This document shows, piece after piece, positions 22,950-33,139 of a stretch of 64,000 nt of DNA. The notes beneath the pieces were generated by a model. The model made no database searches, was not told the origin of the DNA, and saw only the letters and a program-made list of their open reading frames with translations. The position numbers and the translations under genes were made by a program. Source of the stretch: Rhizophagus irregularis (taxonomy: Eukaryota > Glomeromycota > Glomeromycetes > Glomerales > Glomeraceae); NCBI RefSeq assembly GCF_026210795.1, contig NC_089448.1:1178001-1242000 (forward strand), read 5' to 3'. Each line of letters begins with the position of its first letter. Positions within the stretch are counted from its first letter, which is position 1.

Positions 22950-24094
22950 ATAGCCTAAATTTATTTAATTCAGTTTAATTTTAAACCTTCTTACTATTAA
23001 ATGCCCAATAAAAAATTTCTACCGTAATGGTAGTGGAGCAGCAATTTTGAGGCGATTCCCTTGTAACACAATTTTTTGTAATACTTATTACTTGTAACAC
23101 GTGATTTATAATTAAAAATATGATTGGCTCAAAAATACTAATCATCAGCCACACAATTCGTGTAACATCTGTTTTTTAAAATATTTTTGGCTTTTTTTTC
23201 GCGTGCGTCATAACTAGCTTCAAGCTTTCTTTTAAAAAAAAAGTGAAAAAAATTATACATCAATTCTTCATGAATTTTTAAATATTAAAGAATAAAAAAA
23301 TATGATGTAATTTTGTACATATTAATAATATAATCAGTTAGAGATTTTAATAAACCATAATAAAATTTTTATTTAATTTTTTGTTAACAATTATTAGCGT
23401 CAGTTTAATCTTGAAAAATACAAAACTTTTTTATTAAGTAAAAGCTTTATTTGAATTAAATACCAAAAATCAATATCGGAATTAACGCTTTACATTCTAT
23501 TAAATGTTATTAAATGTTATATTGTTTTAACACTGAAATTTTTACTTAAAAGAATGCGTTCTAACGTTATTACAAAAACAAAAAGACAATCAATGACTCG
23601 CACAGCCACTTAAGCTAAACCCCATGAAAATTAATATACAAGTATTTTAATAATTACTGAATAACTTTTAAGTTGTTTGATTATTTTCTTTGACTAAAGC
23701 ATTCAAGTTACAACTTGAAAGTAAAAAAAAGACAAAAATGCGTCTTGATATTATTAAACTTATATGATTTCTTCTTAATAAGCGATAATTAAATTTATAT
23801 ATGCATATTTTTGATAGATTAATTAAAAAAAAAAGTAATATAAAAACTTAATATGTTTCTCATTTTAGGTTAAAATCAAAATCTTACCTATCAAAGCTTA
23901 TAAAATATGCAAAAATTTGATCAAACTTCACATCGGCATATCCAGTGATCGTAGAAGGATGAGATATGGTTTGTTAGAATCGTTTCATTGAAATGCATCT
24001 AATGGCAATAGATTTATATTTTTAGCATCAATAGATAAAATTTTATTGACTTTTGTTTGGTTTATATATATATATATATATACTCGAACAAACT
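22950..24094. other. AT-rich intergenic DNA, no gene seen
   Basis: The array is interrupted here by sequence unrelated to the units. It holds repeated TTGTAACAC motifs (23072-23100), homopolymer runs and a TA run at 24061-24081. Every frame has frequent stops. Confidence 0.6.
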
Positions 24095-24380
24095 AATGAA
24101 ACGACGCCGGACGTTCCAACAAATCCAAGAAAAAAAAGATTCTGGTAATAGTGAATCTAGTGGTGATAACAATAATAATGTAAAGAGAAGGAGTTTAAAT
24201 GGTCGAAGATTAAAGAGACCATCTGATGGTCCATCTACACCATCTACACCATCAAAACCAAAAGATGAGAATATTTCTCTCTTTGTAATTTTATCTGCAA
24301 TAGAATTAATATACGTACACGGTATTATTGTTTTATTACAAAATTTTATTATGAGAATATTAAGTTTTATACCTCATTAA
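24095..24380 (+). CDS. Hypothetical protein, basic N-terminus and hydrophobic C-terminus
   Basis: 95 residues from ATG 24095. It starts MKRRRTFQQIQEKKDSG, has an Asn/Ser-rich linker, a second basic segment (RRSLNGRRLKRPSD), the repeat STPSTPSKPKDE, and then a hydrophobic tail (ISLFVILSAIELIYV to FIPH). The tail would suit a tail-anchored membrane protein, or may be intron read as protein, since a GTAATT donor lies inside it. The longer in-frame start in the TA run upstream is unlikely. Not recognised; it lies in a non-array segment between units 7 and 8. Confidence 0.35.
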
Positions 24381-24526
24381 TAAACTCCTTTAGCGTAGTT
24401 GTGTAATATATATATATAGAACTTTTGGAGATATCATGATATCTATATTGATTCTATAATACCATCATTTGACACGTCTCAATAATCAATAATTAATGCA
24501 ATTAGTACTCTTGTAAAAATCAGTAA

Positions 24527-24823
24527 AAATCATTAAAATTTCACTTTTCAAAATTAAATAATTCTTTATATTCTCAAATAATTTGGAAGGATTTATTTAC
24601 CTTCACATTTTGGAAATTTCTTAATAGCTCACCTCCTTCTTATCCGAATTACGAATTAACTTTATTAATTGCTTTAGGAAAAATAAAACATAAAGAAAAA
24701 GAAAATTTATTATCGTTAATTAATGATAAGCGAATAATTATAAACTCTTCAATTAGTTGGTACAAATTTGCATCATATATGATTGAAGAAGAAAATGGTA
24801 AACCAAACAAATTTGAGATCTAG
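24527..24823 (+). pseudogene. Open, exon-like coding stretch of unknown family
   Basis: About 98 codons without a stop and without a usable ATG at the front: KLNNSLYSQIIWKDLFTFTF, then PSYPNYELTLLIALGKIKHK and ISWYKFASYMIEEENGKPNK before TAG. Codon use (A/T-ending third positions) and composition look like protein. It could be the last exon of the gene beginning at 24095 or a fragment of a lost gene. Sequence beyond 24880 returns to array unit 8. Confidence 0.35.
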
Positions 24824-25484
24824 GTTAAGATTCCCCCGTATTTACACAGATTCATAATAAGCGACGACGAACTTCAACGTTTCGTTTACCTAGATTTATA
24901 TTCCGAGAAGGCATATAATCAAATGGGTGGGATATGTTACTACTATATTCGGTCCACACAAAAGGATCATGTAGTGCAGGTCCGAGTTAGAAGATATATT
25001 TCTAATAAGTCGTTGATCCAAAGACTTTGTAGCTTTCCATAAATACTTCCTTTTGAACGTGCTAATAACGTATTGGAGATATCTAAATGCTGCTGCCGTT
25101 ATAAATTTTACAATATTATTGTAAAATATTATAAAATATTCAACCAAATAAATAATTTAATACTACTCATAATCACATAATAACGAAAATGATTATAAAG
25201 ATTTGTCGTAAAATTGTATATTATCAAATGGCTTTATTAATAATCTATTATTATGACATACAAATAATGAAATAAATTCTAATCTTAATTTCTGAAATGA
25301 CGACTTTAAACCAGTGAGAGTACATGCTTCAATAATTTCCAAGTATTATATCGCTGAAGATAGTTTAAGCGAGAAGATCACTTGTTAAAGGAAAATTTAA
25401 AATGAGCGACTTGCTTAAAATTATTCACATTAATTTATTACTTTATTTATAATAACCAATCTTACTCACCAGTAAAATCGACCA

Positions 25485-25763
25485 TTAACGGAAAGAAGCT
25501 CCAGAAAACAATTGAACCGCGAATGGATCATTTGTAATTTGTAAAGGTAATCGACTTAATGTACTAACATTAAACGTACTTCCATGTATTTTGTTGATGA
25601 CTCTGCGTCTTCTTCGTTTATGAATAACACGATTGAAATTATCAGAGGGAACATGATTCTTTAATATCATTTTAATAAATAAATATAAAGGTTGGATTGA
25701 AAGTAAAAAGGACGAAAGAACGAAAGAAAATTTATTATTATATTTATATTGATATTCGTGCAA
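25485..25763 (-). CDS. Conserved hypothetical protein with basic patch, unit 8
   Basis: 92 residues, same family as 9019-9309: hydrophobic N-terminal stretch (FSFVLSSFLLSIQPLYLF), KMILKNHVPSDNFNRVIHK, RRRRRVINKIHGSTFNV, and LPLQITNDPFAVQLFSGASFR. It is the most divergent copy that is still open over its full length. A GTGAGT donor-like site lies 18 bases after its stop. No HMG remnant is found upstream in this unit, where non-array DNA takes its place. Confidence 0.4.
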   Translation of the reverse strand: MHEYQYKYNNKFSFVLSSFLLSIQPLYLFIKMILKNHVPSDNFNRVIHKRRRRRVINKIHGSTFNVSTLSRLPLQITNDPFAVQLFSGASFR

Positions 25764-26090
25764 TTATAATATTTAAATACATACCGTTTATTTGTGAATT
25801 TTTGATGATTTAATGCCATCGTTTCCCCAAATAAAAATAAAAAAAAAATAAATTCATCGAAGAAAAACACTAATTTTTTTTTTACTATAAAAGGTCTTTG
25901 TAGAGTCGATGAATACCAGATACACGAAGTACGTAATTTTTCATAATCACTTTTTCGGATTCTATATAATCTATAGTAGAATAAGCATGATAGAATAAGC
26001 AACAGACATATGCATATAATGTTAATAAATTGATTGAGAGATGAAAAAAATTACCTTCTCGGAGTTCTCGGGAGTTATTCAATCCGAATT

Positions 26091-27069
26091 ACTAATTTTT
26101 TAAATATAAATAATGAAAACTTTTTTGGATATATTAAAAAAAATAAATGTTAATTTAAACAATGTTAATATAAAAAATAAAGAAAAACAATATATGAAAT
26201 TTTTATTTAAATAAAGTTTGATTCTGCATATTATTGGCTTTGTGGGTGGGTGCTTTTTGCATATAAAGAAATGATCGGTAATGAGTCACATGATCTTTTT
26301 TTTTTTTTACGACGTTTGCTCTATAAAAAAAAAATTTATTATAATAGTTCTGATTCCTTCTGATTCTTATAAAAGTAATTTAACCATTAATATCATGGCA
26401 CGCGTTGGTATTTTTTTTTTTATTTTTTTAACAAAATAATTTGGAAAAGAGAAATACTCGATAATTTGAACCTTTCCATATCGTCCCATTATTAAAAGAA
26501 AAAAAAATGTAAAAGTTTCCCCTTAAAGTATAAAACAACAAAAATCTTTTTTTTATTTCTTTATCAAATATAGACAAGCTAAATCTTAACGAAACAAAAT
26601 AAAATACATTTTTTTAACTCCGAACTCCGTCGTGCGATCTCAATTACAGAAGTACAAGCAATAAAAAAGAGAAAAGGTTTTAGACAATAAGATTTAGTTC
26701 GGTCAGTCGGTTTTAAAAAACAAAATTTATTTTTTTAATAAAGTAAGTCGGTAAAGATTTATTATTATAATACATATATATTATATATTTTATAGTTTAT
26801 TTATAATAGTAATTTATATGAAAATAAAATGAAAAAATGTTACTGGAATTATTGTAATTGATACAAGTATAATTTAAGAAAAAAAAGAAGTTTTTAGTAT
26901 AGCTTTGTGTTGAGGAGACGTTATTCCTTACTATTACAAAATTGGCTAATATTTATTATTTTTATTTTATTATAAAAAGGTCGCCATTATCGCTCTTTTT
27001 TCCTCATTACTGATATTTGAGTCAAACGGGTTGAGAAAAAAAAAAAAAATTCTTTACGACGAAACCTTA
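26091..27069. other. AT-rich intergenic DNA upstream of the HMG gene
   Basis: The array ends near 26090. The stretch is AT-rich with homopolymers. No reading frame or clear inverted repeat is seen. The region just before 27070 should hold the promoter of the HMG gene but shows no motif I would defend. Confidence 0.5.
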
Positions 27070-27559
27070 ATGTTACCAGAAACTAGTTTCCAATCCAACA
27101 TTACGCAAGATAATTTTATTCGTGAATTCCCGAATAAAAAAAAGGAAAAGCCCAAATGGGTTCATTAAATATCGAACGGTAGAATGGCAACGCTTCAAGA
27201 AGAAATACCCTAACGTTACGACTCAACAATTTTCATCTATTGCTGCAGAACAATGGCACAGAATGACCGATAGCGAAAAAAATTACTACATTAAATTAAA
27301 ACTAGACAAACGGCCAAAAAAGAATAATAGAGACGGGCCCAAGCAAAAGTACGACAAGAAGAATAACGAAAAGAACGATATCGAACGAGATTTATCAGCA
27401 GAATCTTCTCTTTTTCACTTACAATTAGATTTTAATAACTATAACGAAAACCTTTATTTCAATAATTCTACTAACCAAGAGGATGATAATTTTTTATTAC
27501 CCTATCCTTCTTATTCTTTATATGATGACGCAAACATTTTTTTTGATTTTGGTTTTTAA
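27070..27559 (+). CDS. HMG-box protein (MATA-HMG-like), probable one-base frameshift
   Basis: The HMG box reads KRKSPNGFIKYRTVEWQRF, YPNVTTQQFSSIAAEQW, MTDSEKNYYIKLKL, with the Trp of helix 2 and the basic ends in place. A basic linker (KRPKKNNRDGPKQKYDKKN) and an acidic, Asn-rich tail ending NIFFDFGF follow. The box frame has no ATG: the nearest in-line start, ATG 27070 (MLPETSFQSNITQDNFIREF), joins it only if one base is lost in the A8 run at 27136-27143. That may be a sequencing error or a real inactivation. Expected length about 162 residues. As a family, such proteins bind DNA and regulate transcription. It is unlike the array copies in sequence and lies 1 kb downstream of them. Confidence 0.7.
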
Positions 27560-29457
27560 TAGTATTTTACTATATCAGATATATTTAACTGGGTGAACGC
27601 TATATTTTTATTATTTATTTATGTAACTGGGGTTAAATATGTATGTTTTTTATTTATGTAACTGGGGGTTATGTATGCAAAGGGAATATGTACATTCGGT
27701 GCTTATGCACCATTCACATTATGTAATAGCATGATGTATTTTTTTATCAAATAAATGTTTTTATCAATAAATCGGTAATTTTTTCGACGCATCAATAATT
27801 GATCCCTAAATCATTGAACTTTGATTGAGTAAAAAAAAAATATGATCCACGTGAATATCAGTTTAACAAATAGCAGAGATTTCATTTTTTTTTGCACGTG
27901 ATAATTGATGATAAATAACACAGCGTCGCACAAAAAAGTTGTGCCCGTACCGTGCATTCAGAAATAATGACTTAAAAAATTCTATTATTTAAATTCAAAA
28001 TAATTTATTTTTTTTCAAAATTAAAATATTTTCTTGGTACGAAGTTGATCAATTAACCGGAAAAGAAGATAACAAAAAAATTAAGATTGGTACGATATCA
28101 TTTTTTTTTGCATTTCCATTCATTTCAATTTTAATGAATGTTAAGTTGAATGAATATTAATAAATTATAACATTTTGTACAAATTATTTTTAAAAATAAT
28201 TAGACTAAACAAGAATAATCCTGTTAATCCTCGTTTGCTCGTGCAAATTATTTTTTTTTTGTTTCACAGGTGACGAAAATCAATATTTTTAAAGAAGACG
28301 ATTAAAGATCTGACTGTATTAAAATTTTATGATTTTGTAATCAAAAAAATGTGGTGAAATGATAAATAAATTTTGTTCACCCAAATAAGATAATGCAGAG
28401 TTTTTCATAGACTGATATTTTAATAATTAACATATGATTAATCTAGTATTGATATAATTGATAACTGCATTAAAACCACTTATTTAATAAAGTGGAATGT
28501 AAAAAAAAGATGTAAATGAAAATTTATGGTAGTTAATATAAAGCTTATAAATAGTATAATGCATAATAAATGGAAGTTTACATAAAGCTTATTTATTGAT
28601 GATATAATTAATGATGATCAAAAAGGCGTCAGTACGATAATACTTTTATTGGATGTGGATACCTTCATTAATTGGTGAAAATGGCCATTACTTGGCTCAT
28701 TCTCATCCAATCATTTTCTCCTGTGACCGATATAGCTATCAATGTTATATACATATATATCATAAAATATATGATATAAAAAAAAAAAAGGTTTTCCTAG
28801 ATCAAAAGTTTATGTGCAACAGGATTGACGACACTAGACATTATTGGTGAGGATCAACTGTTGGTCAATTTTCATATGGATACACCATTTTAATAGACAT
28901 TAAAAGGATATTAAATTACGGAAAATGTATATCATTTTGCTCATTATTAACTAGAAATGAAACCCATTATTTAGTTCGGAACGAAATAAAACTGAGAGTA
29001 AATTTATTTTTCACCTTAAGGTGAGATTTGATATTTCTCACTCCAAATTGATTGGCGGTAGATTAATTTTTTTTTAACTACGTACAATTTTAACGGTAAA
29101 TCTTGTTTAATAGCCATTTTTGTTAATATGTGATTATGAGTAGCACTAAATTGTTTATTTGTTTGAAGACGAAACAAAAAAAAAAGAAGGAAATTGTACC
29201 TTTTGCTGCAAAATTAAAGATCATAAAGACCTAAAAAGAAAGAAAAAAAAGAAAATTAAAATGGAATGTTGAAAAATAAAAACTACCCGCCAAAAAAAAT
29301 TGCAAACTGACACGTTTTTTTCTATTGTACAATTTAATTTATTCCCATTATACGACTTACTGTACGACTCTTGTTTTTGATTATCGATATTATTAGACGT
29401 GACAAACGGAAATCCTCACGTGACCTTTTTCACACTAATTCCTAAGAGTATTAGTCC
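27560..29457. other. Intergenic DNA, no supported gene
   Basis: A 19-base direct repeat (TTATTTATGTAACTGGGGT-like, 27614-27668) lies just downstream of the HMG gene. A 65-codon frame at 28653-28850 (MWIPSLIGENGHYLAHSHP) has no recognised family and a low-complexity end. The rest is AT-rich with many stops. Confidence 0.5.
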
Positions 29458-29923
29458 AGTGTTGGAATTTGGCCGAAATTTGTTTTGCCGTTTGGCCGAT
29501 TTTGCGATCGACCAAAGCCAACAGCCAAAATTGACGGCCAAAAATTGATTGAGAATTGGTCGCGGCCAAGAACTAAATTGGCCAAATTGGCCAAATCGAC
29601 TAAATATAATGGTCAAATATTTAAGTTTTTTTTCATACTTGATTCATTGGAATAATAAAAAATTGTTTTATAAAATTATTTTATTAAAATGTCTCAATTT
29701 TGGTGATTTTTATTGAAATATTAATAGAGAAAGTAATTTTACTGAAGATATTTCAGATTAATTGTTAACTTTATAATTTTCAAAATAAATATATAAATAT
29801 AAATAAATTTACTATTGAAAGATAAATTACTATATGGTCAAAATTTATTAGAAATTTGGTCATTCGGCCGGCTAAAACTTTTAAAAGTTTGGCCGAAACG
29901 GCTAACGGCCAAGTTCTAACACT
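29458..29923. mobile_element. 466 bp inverted-repeat element rich in TTGGCC
   Basis: The left end reads AGTGTTGGAATTTGGCCG and the right end, reverse complemented, AGTGTTAGAACTTGGCCG. TTGGCC and CGGCCA are repeated many times inside both ends, while the middle is AT-rich. No convincing target duplication was found. Related GGCCA-rich DNA occurs near 32.0 kb and 50.8 kb. Non-autonomous. Confidence 0.65.
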
Positions 29924-31864
29924 CTAGAGAATAGTAAACCATTGTGAGTCCGGAGCAAGGATCATTTGTATAACATTTACTTTGGGTTAATATCTATTTG
30001 TCCAGCCAATCAGAAATAACGTGGCGTCGTGGCAGGACGAACGGAAATCCCACGTGATTTCAAAATTTTCACAAACGTCCTTCTGGACAATTAATCGATA
30101 ATGACAAAAATTTTAAATTTTATTAATTCTAAAGTTTTATACACAGATATATTTTCAATATTGGACCATGCTTATCTTGTATTTATACTTAAACTAATTT
30201 TTTTCAATAAAACAAAAAAGTCAATCGAATTTGGAAAATATAATATTTAATATTCTAATTAGCAGAATAAGAAAAGAATTTTGTCATTGAGAAAATTCAT
30301 AAAAAATCATTTTTTTGTCTAAGCTTCCAGTGACAAAAAATTTGACACATCAAGTAAAATCTTTAGTATCTTCGATATTGTCTGAACTCTTCTTTTTAAA
30401 TGTCAACATCTATCTTTCAATATTCTATTGGTCATATTCATATTATTAATATTGTAAAAAAATATAATATTCTTTGCAATCTTGTTTATTTTTTTTGTTT
30501 TGACATTTCCAAATTAATTCATCATCTTTATATCTAATCCATGGTACAAACTTGATGGAAAAAAAATCAAACCTTTATTTTATTTATTAGATAATATAAG
30601 TTATACCTTACAGAATTTCTATATAATGTATGACTTGTAAATTTTAAGGTCATAGTACTGCCGACTAAAAGATCTCCTTTGGTGTACTCATATGAATACC
30701 CGTCTCTCAATATGTGACTCATTCAACGACTATTACTTCAACGACAATCATTCACCGACGGACGTTTCACCGACTGTATCATCTCACCGATGTGTCATTT
30801 CACCGAAATTTATAGTAATTCAATTATATTAAAATTTAATTTTATCTTTAGCAATTGTCCGAAGCGTAAGCGTAAGACACTTAATTAATAATATAAATAA
30901 CAATGTATCAATCATTATATCATTATTCAAATAATAAATAAAACTCAAATTGACATAAATTTTAAGTTTTAATTGTGTTTTAATGTTTTTATATTCTTGA
31001 AATACAGTACATATATTAAAAAATGAAGTATATGATTACCATTTTGAATTCTTGTCTAGTATATCGTGTGACAATAAATATGTTATGTAATTTTGTTTGC
31101 ATCACATTAAATAATAATCGATTAGTTTATATACTTTAACGATAAACAAGTGATTATAACGCTTCGGATGTCCAACGGTTCCCGTTACTTAGTATTTAAT
31201 AATTATAATAATAATATGTAAAAAATTTATTATTTTGTTATCTTGTGTATTTCTAAAAACTCTATTCAAATTATTATATTTTGTTTGCTTGGAGTACACA
31301 GAAAACTGTTATTATTTTATTATTGTGTTAATTAAATTATAGAAATTCCGAATTAAATACATACTGTGTATTAATAAATTTAACCTATGTCACAGGCTAA
31401 AGTTAGTCAATATCATCTTATTGTCCGAAGCGGAGCGGAGGACTTTTACATTCGCATGCTGTCCCGCACGTGACTTATATACACGTGACCATATATAACA
31501 ATGTATACTTTTTAATTTTTATACTATTAGCGTGTTTTAAAGTACTTTGTCAAAATATTAATTGCCGCGTGAGCGGCAAAATTTTTTTTTTGCCATATTA
31601 CATGGAATTCTTGTGGATTTCCATGGAATTTTTGTAAAATCCATAAAAATTACATGAAAACTAGTCCGAAATTTTATATTTTTATTATTGCTACTTATTA
31701 AAATTATCCAACTTTAACCCATAATATTAATTAAAATTCTTATTAAATTCTATAAAATAATCCGATAGAAATGTTTAGTACATGTTGCTATATCATTTTA
31801 TCGGTTTAGTTTTTTCTTTTTACTATTCAATTACAATTTATAAAAATTTGAAGTCACTTAATAT
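29924..31864. other. Intergenic DNA with small repeats
   Basis: AT-rich and without a supported gene. GTCCGAAGCG motifs occur at 30857 and 31424 and inverted near 31160 (CGCTTCGGA), hinting at one or two decayed inverted-repeat elements. The periodic motif array at 30722-30806 is listed separately. Confidence 0.5.
30722..30806 (+). repeat. Six TTCAMCGA motifs spaced 14-17 bp apart
   Basis: TTCAACGA at 30722 and 30737, TTCACCGA at 30751 and 30766, CTCACCGA at 30783 and TTCACCGA at 30799. The intervening bases differ, so this is a periodic motif array more than a plain minisatellite. It could be a decayed tandem repeat or clustered protein-binding sites. Confidence 0.55.
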
Positions 31865-32150
31865 TAGTGTAGTTTATAGGTGACAGCCACCATAGTCAGA
31901 ATTAAAATTCGGCCAGGATTAGCATCAAATATATTTTTAATCCCGGCCAAAATTAGGCCAGACCAAAACTCTAACAATCGAAACGAAACTCTAGCTAAAA
32001 GACGAAATTCAGGCCAAAATTGTCTGGCCGGCACTATGAATTTCGGCCCGCATATATAACACAAAAAATTCCTTACCTGGTGGCTAAACTTTTATCCGAA
32101 GTCCCGTGATTTATAATTCTGGCCGGCACTGTAAATTTGGCCAGAATTAC
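31865..32150. repeat. GGCCAGAATT-rich repeat, related to 50.7 kb
   Basis: Several copies of GGCCAGAATT / AATTCTGGCC and GGCCGGCACT. The segment CTGGTGGCTAAACTTTTATCC (32069-32089) followed by AATTCTGGCCGG matches the order seen at 50799-50850 (CCGGTGGCTAAACTATTTTTCC, then CGGCCAGAATTAC). It is probably a decayed copy of the same non-autonomous element. Confidence 0.55.
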
Positions 32151-32155
32151 GCATT

Positions 32156-32541
32156 TTAACCGGTTAATTTAACCGATTAATTTAACCGATTAATTTAACC
32201 GGATAATTTAACCGGATAATTTACAGCAAATTTCAAAATATACGGGACACTTGAGAAATTTGATTGTCGGGTTGTCGGGTAGCCGGGTTACTCGGCAGTA
32301 GGTTGTTTATTAGAAAAGTATAAATAACACGTGACGAGTATAATGAATAGTAGTATATCAGATTATATAATAACCTACTGCCGAGTAACCCGGCTACCCG
32401 ACAACCCGACAATCAAATTTCTCAAGTGTCCCGTATATTTTGAAATTTGCTGTAACCGGTTAAAAATTGTTTTTTAACCGGTTAACAAATGTTTTAACCG
32501 GTTAACCGTTTTAACCGGTTAATTAACCGATTAAGCTTAAC
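32156..32541. repeat. AACCGGTTAA short tandem array, interrupted
   Basis: Left of the inverted repeat at 32221 there are five units like TTTAACCGATTAA; right of it there are six to seven like TTTTAACCGGTTAA. AACCGGTT is itself a palindrome. The right edge, GGTTCCAACCTCT, resembles the terminal sequence of the 235 bp element at 44287-44521, so the array may be the subterminal part of a larger related element whose left end is lost. Confidence 0.65.
32221..32455. mobile_element. Perfect 84 bp inverted repeat with 67 bp loop
   Basis: Bases 32221-32304 and 32372-32455 are exact reverse complements over all 84 positions, beginning TTACAGCAAATTTCAAAATA. The loop contains CACGTGAC. The perfect match, in a window where other inverted arms have many differences, points to a recent insertion or to gene conversion between arms. 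It is inserted in the AACCGGTT array. TTA is palindromic at the ends, so the target duplication is unclear. Non-coding. Confidence 0.85.
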
Positions 32542-32636
32542 CGGTTCCAACCTCTAATTTTTATGTGAAAATAAAAATACAATTTTCTACAAATATAACG
32601 TGTAATATTATTAATATTGTTAATACTAAGATCTAT

Positions 32637-33117
32637 ATGTCTTCTCCCCAGGAAATATTTGAAGGTGAAGTACCTGAACAACGTAAAAAGAGATTACATA
32701 ATGAAAGGCAAGCACATTATCACTATGAAAAGAGGCAAAAAAGACCAAACATAAATTGGGTATAAGTCTTATAGATGGGCAGTATATTAACATAGAGCAT
32801 CATGAACTGGGAAGGATGAATCAGATTTGCACTCATTATGGTGCTAAATTTTGGATAGACGAAAGAAACCATAATAGCAGCCAAACTTTTCCATCTTTCG
32901 AAATGTGCTGTGCTGGTGGTAAAGTCAGTTTACTACCTCTACTTGAACCACCAACATATTTACTTTAAATAAAAATAATAATTAGTTAAATCTTTTTTTA
33001 AAATAAAATTTTAATATTCATTATTTTTATTTAAAATAAATTCAAATTGCTAGATTTATATACTTCATCAAGTTCTGAATCAAGTTCATTTCGCAAAAAT
33101 ATAAGAGCCTATATTAA
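32637..33117 (+). pseudogene. Helitron helicase N-terminal remnant
   Basis: Reading frames resemble the region upstream of the Rep/helicase domains in Helitron proteins as I know them from Rhizophagus: a basic start (RKKRLHNERQAHYHYEKRQK), then after a one-base shift near 32745 HHELGRMNQICTHYGAKFW and MCCAGGKVSLLPLLEPP, then after a 72 bp insertion LLDLYTSSSSES and SFRKNIRAY. The Cys/His pattern suggests a zinc-binding part. The Rep HUH domain and the helicase are missing. Helitrons replicate by a rolling-circle-like mechanism; this copy cannot. Confidence 0.65.
32964..33035. mobile_element. 72 bp inverted-repeat insertion in the Helitron ORF
   Basis: TTTAAATAAAAATAAT at the left is matched exactly by its inverse at the right (33020-33035). 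It separates PPTYLL from LLDLYTSS, which are continuous in the protein family. AT-rich, so part of the match could be chance, but both arms are 16 bp and lie at the point of disruption. Confidence 0.55.
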
Positions 33118-33139
33118 ATTTTGATATGGTTAAAATAAA

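Larger units (their letters stand above)
1..26090. repeat. Tandem array of about eight degenerate HMG-box units
   Basis: The same landmarks recur in the same order: an ATTTCATTCAAG start block, a block around GTTACCTTGAGCGATGAGG, a plus-strand HMG-box remnant, an inverted repeat with CGGGC and GCCCG arms, a block starting CTAGTACTATGACATATAAT, then a minus-strand basic reading frame. Approximate units are 1-3470, 3471-7620, 7621-9730, 9731-12180, 12181-15040, 15041-21215 (with a 3.9 kb insertion), 21216-22950 and 24930-25870, and a ninth begins at about 25870. Without insertions the units are about 2.1-3.2 kb. The last unit resembles the first most closely (compare 24940-25110 with 1779-1990). 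Between the listed features the units are AT-rich and I see no other gene. The copies differ by many substitutions and indels, so the duplications are not recent. Confidence 0.85.

Noticed and set aside
25667-26082. Frames at 25667-26002 and 25885-26082
   Set aside because: Overlapping minus-strand frames at the edge of unit 8 and the partial unit 9; not open in other units.
30722-30806. Possible CRISPR array
   Set aside because: Repeats are only 8 bp, spacers 6-9 bp, and the genome is eukaryotic.
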